NCBI RefSeq assembly: GCF_001592265.1
Contig: NZ_BCWP01000015.1
Coordinates: forward strand, 22,690-86,689
Reading direction: 5' to 3'
Source of the DNA: Curvibacter delicatus NBRC 14919
Lineage (GTDB): Bacteria; Pseudomonadota; Gammaproteobacteria; Burkholderiales; Burkholderiaceae_C
Length of the DNA: 64,000 nt
Shown here: piece after piece, positions 51,328 through 62,982 of the stretch
How the letters are laid out: every line of letters begins with the position of its first letter
Numbering within the stretch: position 1 is the stretch's first letter
Notes under the pieces: model-generated
What the model saw: only the letters and a program-made list of their open reading frames with translations
Databases searched by the model: none
Told to the model about the DNA's origin: nothing
Translations under genes and position numbers: made by a program

Positions 51328-53472
51328 ATGACGCACTGGCTTTCGGTTCTGGTCCAGACCCCGGCACACAGCCAGGTCGCCGGGCCGCTGAGCTACCGAA
51401 GTGAGCTGGCACTTGCCGCCGGCACCCTGGTCCGTGTCCCTTTCGGCAAACGCGAGACCCTGGGAGTGGTGTGGGACACACCCGCCGATGGCGAAGCAGC
51501 CCCGTTCGATGCCGACAAGACCCGCCCCATCACCGCCGCGTTGGACAGCCTGAGCCCGCTGACCGATACTTGGCGGCAACTGGTCGGTTTTGCCGCCGGC
51601 TACTACCAGCGCTCGCTGGGCGAGGTGGCACTGGCCGCACTGCCGCCGCAGTTGCGCGAACTCAGCGCCGAACAACTGGCGCGCCGGCTCAAGCGCCAAG
51701 CCAAGGCGGCCCCGGCCAGCCCCGCGCCGGCCGGCCAGGCCATTGCCCCGTTGACGCTGACGCCGGAGCAGGCCAGCGTCATCTCGCAGATCGAGACCCA
51801 GGCCGGCCCCTTCCTGCTGTTCGGTGCCACCGGCAGCGGCAAGACCGAGGTCTACCTGCGCTGCGTGCAGCAACTGCTGGAACGCGACCCGCAGGCGCAA
51901 GTGCTGGTGATGGTGCCCGAGATCAACCTCACGCCGCAGCTGGAGGCGCGTTTCATCGAACGCTTCGGCCCCGTGTACGGCGAACAGGCGGTGGTGTCGC
52001 TGCACAGCGGCATGACCAACCCGCAGCGCCTGGCCAGCTGGCTGGCCGCGCACAGCGGTGCGGCGCGCATCGTGCTGGGCACACGCATGGCGGTGTTTGC
52101 CTCCCTGCCGCAGCTGAAACTGATCGTGGTCGACGAGGAACACGACCCGAGCTACAAGCAGCAGGAAGGCGCACGTTATTCCGCGCGCGACCTCGCCGTC
52201 TACCGCGGCAAGCTGGAGGGCGCCAAGGTCATCCTCGGCTCGGCCACGCCCTCGCTGGAGAGCTGGCACCACAGCCGCCCCGCCAGCGAAGGCGGCCGCT
52301 ACCTGCGGCTGCACATGCCCAGCCGCGTGGGCGGCAACAGTGAACCCGCCGTCACCGCGGACGGCCGCCACAACCCGGCCAGCGGCCTGCCACTGGTGCG
52401 TCGTGTCGACATGAACCACCAGCCCAAACACGCGGTGTTCTCGCCGCCGCTGGTGGAAGCGATCAAGGTTCGCATCGCCCGCGGCGAGCAGAGCATGATG
52501 TTCCTGAACCGCCGCGGCTACGCGCCGGTGCTGCACTGCACGGACTGCGACTGGAAGAGTGAGTGCCCCTACTGCAGCGCCTTCCGTGTCTTCCACAAGA
52601 TCGACCGCACGCTGCGCTGCCACCACTGCGGTTTCACCGAGCGCGTGCCGCGCGCCTGCCCGGCCTGCGGCAACCCGGACATCCGCCCCATGGGGCGCGG
52701 CACCGAACGGCTGGAGGAACACCTGGCCGAGCTGCTGGACGATGTAAGGCGGCCGGACGGCCAAGCCGTGCGCATCGTGCGCATTGATGCCGACACCACC
52801 AAACACAAGGGCGAACTGGAATCGCAACTGGCCCAGGTGCACGCCGGCGACGTGGATGTGCTGGTTGGCACGCAGATGATCGCCAAAGGCCACGACTTCC
52901 GCCGCATCACGCTGGTGGCGGCCGTCAATGCCGACAGCGCGCTGTTTTCCAGCGACTTCCGCGCGCCGGAGCGCCTGTTCAGCCTGCTGATGCAGGCGGC
53001 CGGCCGCGCCGGGCGTGACACCGGTGTCAGCAGCGACAGCGAGATGTGGGTGCAGACCTTCCATCCCACCCACCCGCTGTTTGACGCCCTGAAGCGGCAC
53101 GACTACCCGGCCTTCGCCGCCGGGGAACTGAAAGAGCGCGAACAGGCTGGCCTGCCGCCGTTCAGCTTCCAGGCCCTGGTGCGCGCCGAGGCGCGTTCGC
53201 AGGAAACGGCTCAGGGCTTTCTGCAGGCTGCCAGTGCGTCAGGCACCGAAGCCGCCGCCGCGCTGGGTGTCACGCTTTACCCGGCGGTGCCGATGAGCGT
53301 GCAGCGGGTGGCGAATGTGGAGCGCGCGCAGATGCTGATCGAAAGCCCGTCGCGCGCGGCACTGCAGCGCTTCCTGGCCGGCTGGCATGAGGTGTTGCAC
53401 GAGGTGCGGCAGGGGCCCGAGGGCAAAGGGCTGATCCGCTGGGCGGTGGACGTTGACCCCCTGACGATCTGA
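51328..53472 (+). CDS. priA: Primosomal protein N' (PriA helicase)
   Basis: 714 residues. Walker A FGATGSGKTEVYLR, Walker B VVDEEHDPSYKQQEG, zinc-binding cysteine clusters CTDCDWKSECPYC and CHHCGFTERVPRACPACG, and motif QMIAKGHDF with AAGRAGRD at the end. It is the restart helicase that reloads the replisome at stalled forks. The N-terminal DNA-binding domain is slightly short but present. Confidence 0.96.
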   Translation: MTHWLSVLVQTPAHSQVAGPLSYRSELALAAGTLVRVPFGKRETLGVVWDTPADGEAAPFDADKTRPITAALDSLSPLTDTWRQLVGFAAGYYQRSLGEVALAALPPQLRELSAEQLARRLKRQAKAAPASPAPAGQAIAPLTLTPEQASVISQIETQAGPFLLFGATGSGKTEVYLRCVQQLLERDPQAQVLVMVPEINLTPQLEARFIERFGPVYGEQAVVSLHSGMTNPQRLASWLAAHSGAARIVLGTRMAVFASLPQLKLIVVDEEHDPSYKQQEGARYSARDLAVYRGKLEGAKVILGSATPSLESWHHSRPASEGGRYLRLHMPSRVGGNSEPAVTADGRHNPASGLPLVRRVDMNHQPKHAVFSPPLVEAIKVRIARGEQSMMFLNRRGYAPVLHCTDCDWKSECPYCSAFRVFHKIDRTLRCHHCGFTERVPRACPACGNPDIRPMGRGTERLEEHLAELLDDVRRPDGQAVRIVRIDADTTKHKGELESQLAQVHAGDVDVLVGTQMIAKGHDFRRITLVAAVNADSALFSSDFRAPERLFSLLMQAAGRAGRDTGVSSDSEMWVQTFHPTHPLFDALKRHDYPAFAAGELKEREQAGLPPFSFQALVRAEARSQETAQGFLQAASASGTEAAAALGVTLYPAVPMSVQRVANVERAQMLIESPSRAALQRFLAGWHEVLHEVRQGPEGKGLIRWAVDVDPLTI

Positions 53473-53486
53473 CCCGAGATCAATTA

Positions 53487-53553
53487 TCACCCGGGTGAAA
53501 TTGCAAAATTATTTATACCCGGGTATAATTTGATTTTTCAATTTCATCCGGGT
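53487..53553. promoter_or_regulatory. Three CCCGGG-centred sites upstream of the DUF2239 gene
   Basis: TCACCCGGGTGA (53487-53498) and TTATACCCGGGTATAA (53513-53528) are perfect palindromes, and ATCCGGGT (53546-53553) is a third site with one mismatch to ACCCGGGT. They lie in an AT-rich stretch ending 5 bases before ATG 53559. Spacing and repetition suggest cooperative repressor binding. Confidence 0.8.
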
Positions 53554-53558
53554 AATTT

Positions 53559-54155
53559 ATGGATTGGCTCCGCACACCCTGCACGGCCTTTGAAGGCAGC
53601 CGCTGCATCGCCACAGGCGAACTCAAGGACGTGGCCCCGCTGGCCAAAGCCGCACTGGACCGCAGTGCCGACAAGCCCAACCCGCCACCTGTGCTGGTCT
53701 TCAACGACACGACCAGCGAGACGATCGAGCTGGACTGGCGTGGCTCGGCGCAAGACTTCGCAACCCGGCTGGGCATGCCGGCCACGCCCCAACCCAGCCC
53801 CGAGCCCATCCGCGGCCCCGGCCGCCCCAAACTTGGCGTGGTGGCGCGGGAAGTGACCCTGCTGCCGCGGCACTGGGAGTGGCTGGGCCAGCAGCCTGGC
53901 GGCGCCTCGGTGGCACTGCGCAAGTTGGTGGAGGCGGCCCGCATGTCATCCGAAGGGAAGGACCGCGCCCGGCAGAGCCGGGAGGTGGGCTACAAGTTCA
54001 TGGCCACCATGGCCGGGCACGAAGCGGGCTTCGAGGAGGCCAGCCGTGCCCTGTTTGCGGGTGACCAGGCCGGCCTGGAGGCCCGCATCGCCACCTGGCC
54101 GGTGGATGTGCAAACGCACCTGAAAAAATTGCTGGCGGAGGCTTTTCAAGCATGA
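53559..54155 (+). CDS. DUF2239-family protein with ribbon-helix-helix-like segment
   Basis: 198 residues. The start TPCTAFEGSRCIATGELKDV is the DUF2239 signature. The middle, GRPKLGVVAREVTLLPRHWE, then GGASVALRKLVEAAR, has the strand-helix-turn-helix pattern of RHH DNA-binding domains, so the protein may bind its own upstream palindromes. The C-terminal helix region may hold a ligand. It overlaps the MATE exporter by ATGA (54152-54155) and probably controls it. Regulation is inference; the family is uncharacterised. Confidence 0.8.
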   Translation: MDWLRTPCTAFEGSRCIATGELKDVAPLAKAALDRSADKPNPPPVLVFNDTTSETIELDWRGSAQDFATRLGMPATPQPSPEPIRGPGRPKLGVVAREVTLLPRHWEWLGQQPGGASVALRKLVEAARMSSEGKDRARQSREVGYKFMATMAGHEAGFEEASRALFAGDQAGLEARIATWPVDVQTHLKKLLAEAFQA

Positions 54156-55516
54156 GTCACGCCGAACCCATCCAATCGCCGCCCGTCTTGTGGAAGGTCT
54201 ACCTGGCCTTCCTGGGGCCGATGATCGTCAGCAACATCCTGCAAGCGCTTTCCGGCACGGTGAACAACATCTACCTGGGCCAGATGCTGGGCGTGAAGGC
54301 CATGGCCGCGGTGTCAGCGCTCTTTCCGGTGCTGTTCTTTTTCATCGCCTTCATGATCGGCCTGGGGGCGGGTGCCGCCATCCTCATCGGCCAGGCCTGG
54401 GGTGCCAAGGAGCTGGGCCGCGTCAAGGCCATCGCCGGCACCACACTGATGGTGGGCCTGTACGCAGGCTTGGTGGTGGCGGCCTTTGGCGGCACGTTCA
54501 CCGAGATGATGCTGCGTGCGCTGGAAACGCCGGCCGACATCCTGCCGGAGGCCACGGCCTATGCCCGCATCATGCTGATCGCCGCCCCCGGCCTGTTCCT
54601 GTTCTTGCTGGTCACCTCCATGCTACGCGGCGTCGGCGACACCACCACGTCGCTGCTGACGCTGCTGATTTCCACCGGCGTCAGCCTGCTGCTCACACCG
54701 GCACTGATCCTGGGCTGGGCCGGCCTGCCGCGCCTGGGTGTGACCAGCGGTGCCTATGCCGCGGCCGTGTCGTTCCTGGTTGCACTGGGCTGGACGGCCT
54801 GGTACCTCCTGCGCAAGCACCACCCGCTCGCCCCCGATGCCACGTTCATCAGGCATCTGCGCATCGACCGCAGCATCCTGCTCAAGATCCTGTTCGTCGG
54901 CCTGCCCACGGCCTTGTCGATGATCACCATCTCGGTGGCCGAGATCGCCGTCCTGTTCCTGGTCAACCGCCATGGTTCACAGGCCACTGCGGCCTATGGC
55001 GCGGTGAACCAGATCGTTTCGTACGTGCAGTTCCCGGCCATCTCCATCGCCATCACGGCCTCCATCCTGGCGGCCCAGGCCATCGGCGCCGGACGCGGCC
55101 ACACGCTGGGCAAAATCGCCCGCACCGGCATCATGATGAACCTGGTGCTGACCGGCGCGCTGGTAGGGCTGGGTTATCTGTTCTCGTGCCACATCCTGGG
55201 CCTGTTCATCACCGACATGGCAGTGGTGGACATGGCGCAGACGTTGCTGCACATCATGCTGTGGAGCAGCGTGATCATGGGCATGTCGATGGTGCTGTCG
55301 GGCCTGATGCGCGCCAGCGGCAACGTGCTGATGCCCACCGCCATCACGATGTTCGCCATTGCGGGCATCGAAATTCCAGCGGCCTGGGTCTTGAACCAGT
55401 TCTATGGCCTGAACGGCATCTGGGCGTCCTACCCCATTGCCTTTCTGGCGATGCTGGCCCTGCAGACGGCGTATTACCGGCTGGTCTGGAAAAAGAAACC
55501 GCTGCGCCGACTGTGA
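54152..55516 (+). CDS. MATE-family efflux transporter
   Basis: 454 residues with twelve membrane segments. GPMIVSNILQALSGTVNNIY, then GLGAGAAILIGQAWGAKE and the second-half SVAEIAVLFLVNRHGSQATA match the MATE fold. It exports small cationic or toxic compounds with Na+ or H+ gradients. Start overlaps the DUF2239 stop, so expression follows the palindrome-controlled promoter. Confidence 0.93.
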   Translation: MSHAEPIQSPPVLWKVYLAFLGPMIVSNILQALSGTVNNIYLGQMLGVKAMAAVSALFPVLFFFIAFMIGLGAGAAILIGQAWGAKELGRVKAIAGTTLMVGLYAGLVVAAFGGTFTEMMLRALETPADILPEATAYARIMLIAAPGLFLFLLVTSMLRGVGDTTTSLLTLLISTGVSLLLTPALILGWAGLPRLGVTSGAYAAAVSFLVALGWTAWYLLRKHHPLAPDATFIRHLRIDRSILLKILFVGLPTALSMITISVAEIAVLFLVNRHGSQATAAYGAVNQIVSYVQFPAISIAITASILAAQAIGAGRGHTLGKIARTGIMMNLVLTGALVGLGYLFSCHILGLFITDMAVVDMAQTLLHIMLWSSVIMGMSMVLSGLMRASGNVLMPTAITMFAIAGIEIPAAWVLNQFYGLNGIWASYPIAFLAMLALQTAYYRLVWKKKPLRRL

Positions 55517-55562
55517 GGCCGAACAGCCGCAAGCCCACGCATAATGAAGCAGGAGCAGCACC

Positions 55563-56111
55563 ATGGATGACAGCAGCTCCAGCCCAGAAAAGGAAAAAAT
55601 GATGATGGCCAGGTTTTCAACGTCCCCACGTCAGCCGCGCGCTCGCTTGTATGGCGCCGCCGTGCTGGCAGCCCTGCTGCTGGCCGGCTGTTCTGCCGAA
55701 TGGCTGAACCGCCAGCCGGCCCAGGAAATCGCCCAGCGCAGCAAGCCGCCAGGATCGGTCTACGTCGGCTGGCGCGTTTTCCAGGCGCGCTGCGCCAGCT
55801 GCCACGGCGCCGATGCAAACGGCACGGTCAATGCCCCCGACCTGCTGCCGCGCGTGAAAGACATGGGCCCGCGTCGTTTTGCCGGCCTGGTGCTTCAACG
55901 CTACGACTGGGCACAGCCCCCGGCGCAAACCAACACCCCGGGCACCACACGGGAAACCCAGGTCGAAGTGGTCATGCAACGCAAAGACGCTCCGCTGACG
56001 ATGCCCGCCTGGCAAGGGGAACCGGTCGTGAGCGCGCAAATCATGGACCTGTATGCCTACCTCGCAGCACGCGCCGAAGGCACCCAAAGCCCTGGCCGGC
56101 CCCAGCCCTGA
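55563..56111 (+). CDS. Lipoprotein c-type cytochrome
   Basis: 182 residues from ATG 55563 with AGGAG 7 bases before it; ATGs at 55599-55605 are in frame and would give a shorter signal. Lipobox LLLAGC places the lipid-bearing Cys at about 43. Haem motif RCASCHGADANG follows, and PLTMPAW (about 145) gives the axial Met. A periplasmic or outer-surface electron carrier; partner not visible. A strong terminator follows. Confidence 0.87.
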   Translation: MDDSSSSPEKEKMMMARFSTSPRQPRARLYGAAVLAALLLAGCSAEWLNRQPAQEIAQRSKPPGSVYVGWRVFQARCASCHGADANGTVNAPDLLPRVKDMGPRRFAGLVLQRYDWAQPPAQTNTPGTTRETQVEVVMQRKDAPLTMPAWQGEPVVSAQIMDLYAYLAARAEGTQSPGRPQP

Positions 56112-56142
56112 GCGGGGGGCCAGCGCGCATCGCCGCCAGACG

Positions 56143-56170
56143 ACAAAGGCCGCCCGAGGGCGGCCTTTGT
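56143..56170. terminator. Rho-independent terminator shared by the cytochrome and katG genes
   Basis: ACAAAGGCCGCCC and GGGCGGCCTTTGT form a perfect 13-bp stem with a GA loop, then TTTTG on the plus strand. katG ends 26 bases beyond on the minus strand, so it may serve both. Confidence 0.88.
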
Positions 56171-56195
56171 TTTGTCTTTCCAGACTGCAGGCGAC

Positions 56196-58361
<2,166 letters not shown>

Positions 58362-58398
58362 CTAGGCGTGTGAGGTTGACGTTCCGCGGCGCGACGTC

Positions 58399-58482
58399 TC
58401 AGCTGGCTTGCGCCAAGGTGGCCAGGCATTCAAGCCAGGACGGCTGGCGTTGGGCATGGGCTTGCAGATAGGCAGTGGTCAT
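58399..58482 (-). CDS. 27-residue leader ORF upstream of katG
   Basis: ATG 58482 is preceded by AAAGGAGTACCGT, an excellent ribosome site, and the ORF ends TGA at 58401-58399, 46 bases before the katG start. The peptide begins MTTAYLQAHAQ and ends LECLATLAQAS, Ala-rich and amphipathic. Too short to call by length, but the strong ribosome site and position between promoter and katG support translation. A regulatory leader or a small functional protein are both possible. Confidence 0.65.
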   Translation of the reverse strand: MTTAYLQAHAQRQPSWLECLATLAQAS

Positions 58483-58541
58483 ACGGTACTCCTTTGACTT
58501 GAAAGTGGCTCGAGTTTAGATATTGACTATTGAATTTGCCA

Positions 58542-58578
58542 TTTGATTTGAAATATCCATCAAATAGCGCAAGCCTAT
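58542..58578 (-). promoter_or_regulatory. OxyR-like tetranucleotide site upstream of katG
   Basis: Reading the minus strand: ATAG-N7-CTAT-N7-ATAT-N7-CAAA. The first two blocks match the OxyR pattern ATAG-N7-CTAT exactly, the third at 3 of 4 bases, the fourth at 2 of 4. It is 60 bases before the leader ORF; TATCTA further down could serve as the -10. Confidence 0.65.
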
Positions 58579-58616
58579 CGCGGCGCCTGCAGCGGCCTCA
58601 GAGGAAAGAACGGGAA

Positions 58617-59582
58617 TCAGGTCATCAGGGCCACGGCGGCCGAGAAGCTCAAGAAGGCCGCCGCGGTGGAGACCAGGATGATGCGGGCGATACGCCCGTT
58701 GTCGGCACCAAAGCGCTCGGCCAGCAACGACACATTGCTGGCGCTGGGCAGGGCCGCGGCCAGCACCATCACCGTCAGGGCAAAACGTGACAGCGGCACG
58801 CCGAGCCAGATGGCGGCACTGCCCACCAGCAGCACCAGCAGCGGGTGCAGGACCAGCTTGAACAGCGCCACCGGCACATAGTCGCGCGGCGGAATGGGCG
58901 GGTGGCCGCTCTGCTCGGTCAGGATCTGCGAACGCGCCAGCACGGCACCGATGGTGAACAACGCAACCGGGGAAGCGGCGTCGGCCAGCAGGCCCACGGT
59001 CTTGTCCAGCGGCCCAGGCAACTGCAGCTGGAGAGAGGAGGCCACACCGCCCAGCAGGATGGCCCACGGCATGGGATTGGTCAGAATGCCGCGCAACGCG
59101 CTCTTGAGCGCCACGGCCATGCCGTGCTTGTCGGCACCGTCCAGGCGCGACAGGGCGATGCACAGCGAGGTGGTGACCACCATGTCGACCAGCATGCCGA
59201 CGATGGTGGGCGCAGCCGCCAGCGGCCCCAGCAGCGCCACCAGCAGCGGCACGCCCATGAAGCCGGTGTTGGGGAAAGCCGCCACCAGCGCGCCAAACGA
59301 GGCATCGTTCCAGCTGGTGCGCTGGTTGCGCGTGACGGCAACGGCAACCCCCACCATGACCAGGCCGCACAGCAGCCAGACGGCGAACACCGCGTAGTCC
59401 AATAGCTGGCCAATCGGTGTGGTGGCACCGAAGCGGTACAGCATGCAGGGCAGGGCGAAGAACAGCACAAAACCGTTCAGCCCGGGAATCGCCTCCAGCG
59501 GCAGCGCGCGCCGGCGCGCCGCCAGATAGCCGCACAGCACCAGGGCGAAAAAGGGAAAGGTGACAGAAAGAATGTTCAGCAC
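58617..59582 (-). CDS. AEC-family (auxin efflux carrier-like) transporter
   Basis: About 321 residues from GTG 59582 (MLNILSVTFPFFALVLCGYL after initiation), the usual start for the family. Ten membrane segments with the central NTGFMGVPLL and a repeat of that motif in the second half. Probably a malonate or other organic acid transporter. It lies upstream of katG on the same strand, but the OxyR-like site lies between them, so they are likely separate units. Confidence 0.85.
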   Translation of the reverse strand: MLNILSVTFPFFALVLCGYLAARRRALPLEAIPGLNGFVLFFALPCMLYRFGATTPIGQLLDYAVFAVWLLCGLVMVGVAVAVTRNQRTSWNDASFGALVAAFPNTGFMGVPLLVALLGPLAAAPTIVGMLVDMVVTTSLCIALSRLDGADKHGMAVALKSALRGILTNPMPWAILLGGVASSLQLQLPGPLDKTVGLLADAASPVALFTIGAVLARSQILTEQSGHPPIPPRDYVPVALFKLVLHPLLVLLVGSAAIWLGVPLSRFALTVMVLAAALPSASNVSLLAERFGADNGRIARIILVSTAAAFLSFSAAVALMT

Positions 59583-59679
59583 GGACCTTATTGTCACAGC
59601 AGATGGCACGGCTTTGCGCCCCCTTCAGGATGCGGGATGCACTCTCGGTATGATTCCTCGCTTCGCCTCTGTTTTCTGC

Positions 59680-61803
59680 ATGTCGTCCACCCCTTCCCAC
59701 GGTCTGAATCTCGCGCAACAGGATGCCGTCAATTACCTGCACGGCCCCTGCCTGGTGCTGGCCGGCGCCGGTTCGGGCAAGACGCGCGTCATCACACACA
59801 AGATCGCCCGCCTGATCCAGGCCGGGATGGACCCGAAACGCATTGCCGCCATCACCTTCACCAACAAGGCGGCGGCCGAGATGCGCGAGCGCGCCAAGGG
59901 CCTGATCGGCAAGGCAGCCAAGGACGTGCGCATCTGCACCTTCCACGCGCTGGGCGTGCACATGCTGCGCGAAAGCGGCGAGGTGCTGGGCCTCAAGCCC
60001 CAGTTCTCCATCCTCGACAGCGATGACGTCACCAGCATCCTGAAAGATGCTGGCGGCTCGGTCGACGCCGCCACCGCCCGCCAGTGGCAGTGGACCATCA
60101 GTGCGTGGAAAAACATGGGCCTGAACGCCGAGCAGGCCGAAGCGCAGGCGGCCGACGACAACGAACGCATCATCGCGCACATCATGGCGCGTTACGAAGA
60201 GCGCCTGACGGCCTACCAGAGCGTGGACTTCGACGACCTGATCGGCCTGCCGCTGAAACTGCTGCGCGACCACGAAGACGTGCGCAGCAAGTGGCAGCAG
60301 ATGATGGGCCACATCCTGGTGGACGAGTACCAGGACACCAATGCCACCCAGTACGAGGTGCTGAAGGCACTGGTCGGCAGCCACGACCCGCAGAATTCGC
60401 GTTTCACCGCCGTGGGGGACGACGACCAGTCGATCTATGGCTGGCGCGGCGCCACGCTGGACAACCTGAAGAAGCTGCCGGTTGACTTCCCCAACCTGAA
60501 GGTCATCAAGCTGGAGCAGAACTACCGCTCCACCAGTGCCATCCTGCGCGCCGCCAACAATGTGATCGGCCCCAACCCCAAGCTGTTCCCGAAGAACCTG
60601 TGGAGCGACCTGGGCGAAGGCGAGCCGGTGCGCGTGGTGGATGCCGACAACGAGGAACACGAGGCCGAGCGCACCGTGGCACGCATCCAGAGCCTGCGCG
60701 CCAGCTCGCAGCACAAGGAGTTCCGCGACTTCGCTGTGCTCTACCGCGCCAACCACCAGGCGCGCGTGTTCGAACAGGCGCTACGACGCGCGCAGATTCC
60801 CTACAAGGTGTCGGGCGGCCAGAGCTTCTTTGACCGCGCCGAGATCAAGGACCTGTGCGGCTGGTTCCGCCTGTGGGTCAACAACGATGACGATCCGGCC
60901 TTCCTGCGCGCCGTCACCACGCCCAAGCGCGGCATTGGCCACCAGACGCTGCAGCAGTTGGGCGTGTTCGCCAGCAAGTACAAGCTCAGCCTGTTCGAAG
61001 CGCTGTTCTCGTCTTCGCTCGGCTCGGTGCTGAACGCCCGCGCCGTCGGCAGCCTGCACGAGTTCGGCCGTTACCTGAACGACCTCGAGTACCGGGCCCG
61101 CCACACCAACGGTGCGGAAGATGCACGTGCCTTCCTGACTGACTGGCTCAAGGAGATCGGCTACGAGAAACACCTGTACGACAGCGAAGACAACGAAAAA
61201 GTGGCCGCCTCGCGCTGGACCAATGTGATGGAGTTCTGCGACTGGATGGCGCAGCGTTGCGGCGGCCAGATCGACGATGCCGCCGGCGTGTCGCTCACCA
61301 GCGAGAAGAAGTCACTGCTGGAAGTGGCGCAGACGATCTCGCTGCTGTCCACCATCAGCGAACGCGAACAGGACCAGAACGTGGTGACGCTCTCCACCCT
61401 GCACGCCTCCAAGGGACTGGAGTGGCCGCACGTGATCCTGGCCGGTGTGACCGAAGGCATGCTGCCGTTCAAGCTCGACGAAGGCGCCGACTCGGTGGGC
61501 GGCTCCACGCGCGAGCACGAGGCGGCCAATGAAAGCATTGCGCAGCGCCTGCAGGAAGAACGCCGCCTGATGTACGTGGGCATCACACGCGCTCAGCGTA
61601 CGCTGGCCGTGAGCTGGCCGCGCCGCAAGAAAAAGGGCCGCGAGATGGTGTCGGCCCAGCCCAGCCGTTTCATCGCCGAGATGGCGCTGGACCAGGCCAC
61701 GGTGAAGGAGGACCCGCGCGAAAAGCTGCGTGCCTTGCGCGCCGAATTTGCCAAGAAGGCACAGGAAACGGCGGCTGCGCAAGCGCTGGCCGGTTCGCCA
61801 TGA
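59680..61803 (+). CDS. rep: ATP-dependent DNA helicase Rep
   Basis: 707 residues from ATG 59680; ATGs further upstream give unlikely N-termini. Walker A LAGAGSGKTRVITHKIA, Walker B ILVDEYQDTN, then VGDDDQSIYGWRGA and VTLSTLHASKGLEWPHVILA cover the UvrD/Rep motifs. It removes proteins from DNA ahead of the fork. The stop overlaps pldA (ATGA at 61800-61803). Confidence 0.94.
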   Translation: MSSTPSHGLNLAQQDAVNYLHGPCLVLAGAGSGKTRVITHKIARLIQAGMDPKRIAAITFTNKAAAEMRERAKGLIGKAAKDVRICTFHALGVHMLRESGEVLGLKPQFSILDSDDVTSILKDAGGSVDAATARQWQWTISAWKNMGLNAEQAEAQAADDNERIIAHIMARYEERLTAYQSVDFDDLIGLPLKLLRDHEDVRSKWQQMMGHILVDEYQDTNATQYEVLKALVGSHDPQNSRFTAVGDDDQSIYGWRGATLDNLKKLPVDFPNLKVIKLEQNYRSTSAILRAANNVIGPNPKLFPKNLWSDLGEGEPVRVVDADNEEHEAERTVARIQSLRASSQHKEFRDFAVLYRANHQARVFEQALRRAQIPYKVSGGQSFFDRAEIKDLCGWFRLWVNNDDDPAFLRAVTTPKRGIGHQTLQQLGVFASKYKLSLFEALFSSSLGSVLNARAVGSLHEFGRYLNDLEYRARHTNGAEDARAFLTDWLKEIGYEKHLYDSEDNEKVAASRWTNVMEFCDWMAQRCGGQIDDAAGVSLTSEKKSLLEVAQTISLLSTISEREQDQNVVTLSTLHASKGLEWPHVILAGVTEGMLPFKLDEGADSVGGSTREHEAANESIAQRLQEERRLMYVGITRAQRTLAVSWPRRKKKGREMVSAQPSRFIAEMALDQATVKEDPREKLRALRAEFAKKAQETAAAQALAGSP

Positions 61804-62960
61804 GGTCGATTGCTATATTTTTGATAGCTATTGGCGCAATATCGACAAGCGCCACAGCCCAAAATCACCCTGAAATCCCGACACCAGACGTCGACTGGTT
61901 GGCCTGCACCCGGTTGGGTGACGCGCCGGCACGGCTGGCCTGCTTCGACCGCTGGGCCGCCCAGCAGGTGCCGGCCACGACCGTCACAGTGCCCAAAACG
62001 GCCCCACCGGCCCTGGCCTCGGAACAGCCGACGCCCGCAGCACCTGCCGCCACCGCGGCGGCTGACAAGCCCGCACAGACCGCAGCAGCCGAACCCGACT
62101 GTCGCAGCGGCCAGTCGTCAACCTTGTCACGCTTCTGGGAACTGGAGGCCAGCAGCGATTGCGGCCGTTTCAACATCCGCGGCTACCGCCCGATCAGCCT
62201 GTCACTGATCGGCGCCGACAGCGTCAACACGGCGCCGAGCACGCCCACGGCCGGCCACACCGCCAGCTACCAGCCCTACCTGCAAGGCGAGACCCGCATC
62301 CAGCTCTCGGTGCGCACCAAGATCGCCTCCGGCTTCCTGACGCACGACGACCCGCTCAAGCGCGACTCGCTGTGGTTTGGCTACAGCCAGCAGTCCTACT
62401 GGCAGCTCTTCAACGAGCAGCTCTCGCGCCCGTTCCGCAACACCGACCACGAACCGGAGCTGATGTACATCGTGCCCACCGACGCCGACCTGCCCGGCGG
62501 TTGGCGCCTGCGCTACAGCGGCATCAGCCTGAACCACCAGTCCAACGGCCAGACACTGCCGCTGTCACGCAGCTGGAACCGCATCATCCTGATGGCCGGG
62601 GCAGAAAAAGACGACCGTTTCACGCTGACCGGCCGCCTCTGGCAACGCATGCCGGAAGACGCCGCCAGTGATGACAACCCGGGCATCAGTGACTACGTGG
62701 GGCGCGCCGAAGTCACCGGCATGTGGAACCTGGACAAACTCAACTCGCTGGGCATGACGGTGCGCCATTCCTTGCAGGCGGCCGGCAACGGTTCGATCCG
62801 CATCGACTGGCTGCGCGCAATAGGCACACCCGCCCGCAGCAACCTGGCCAGCGGGCTGCGCTTTCACGTGCAGCTGTTCAGCGGCTACGGCGACTCGCTG
62901 CTGGACTACAACCGCCAGCGCACGGTGCTCAGCATCGGCCTGAGCCTGGTGGACTGGTAG
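61800..62960 (+). CDS. pldA: Outer-membrane phospholipase A (PldA)
   Basis: 386 residues. Signal peptide (AIFLIAIGAISTSATA), a Pro/Ala-rich linker (about 60-95), then a beta-barrel with the catalytic motif ISLNHQSNGQTLP (His and Ser of the NHxSNG site) and the C-terminal aromatic LSLVDW for barrel insertion. It hydrolyses phospholipids in the outer leaflet. The start overlaps rep. Its signal peptide is encoded by a dispersed repeat. Confidence 0.93.
   Translation: MRSIAIFLIAIGAISTSATAQNHPEIPTPDVDWLACTRLGDAPARLACFDRWAAQQVPATTVTVPKTAPPALASEQPTPAAPAATAAADKPAQTAAAEPDCRSGQSSTLSRFWELEASSDCGRFNIRGYRPISLSLIGADSVNTAPSTPTAGHTASYQPYLQGETRIQLSVRTKIASGFLTHDDPLKRDSLWFGYSQQSYWQLFNEQLSRPFRNTDHEPELMYIVPTDADLPGGWRLRYSGISLNHQSNGQTLPLSRSWNRIILMAGAEKDDRFTLTGRLWQRMPEDAASDDNPGISDYVGRAEVTGMWNLDKLNSLGMTVRHSLQAAGNGSIRIDWLRAIGTPARSNLASGLRFHVQLFSGYGDSLLDYNRQRTVLSIGLSLVDW
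61808..61862 (+). repeat. TTTGATAGCT short repeat forming the pldA signal-peptide coding region
   Basis: ATTGCTATATTTTTGATAGC, ATTGGCGCAATATCGAC and CGCCACAGCCC are the repeat-family blocks. Confidence 0.65.
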
Positions 62961-62982
62961 GCCCCAAACCGACGGACGTGGT

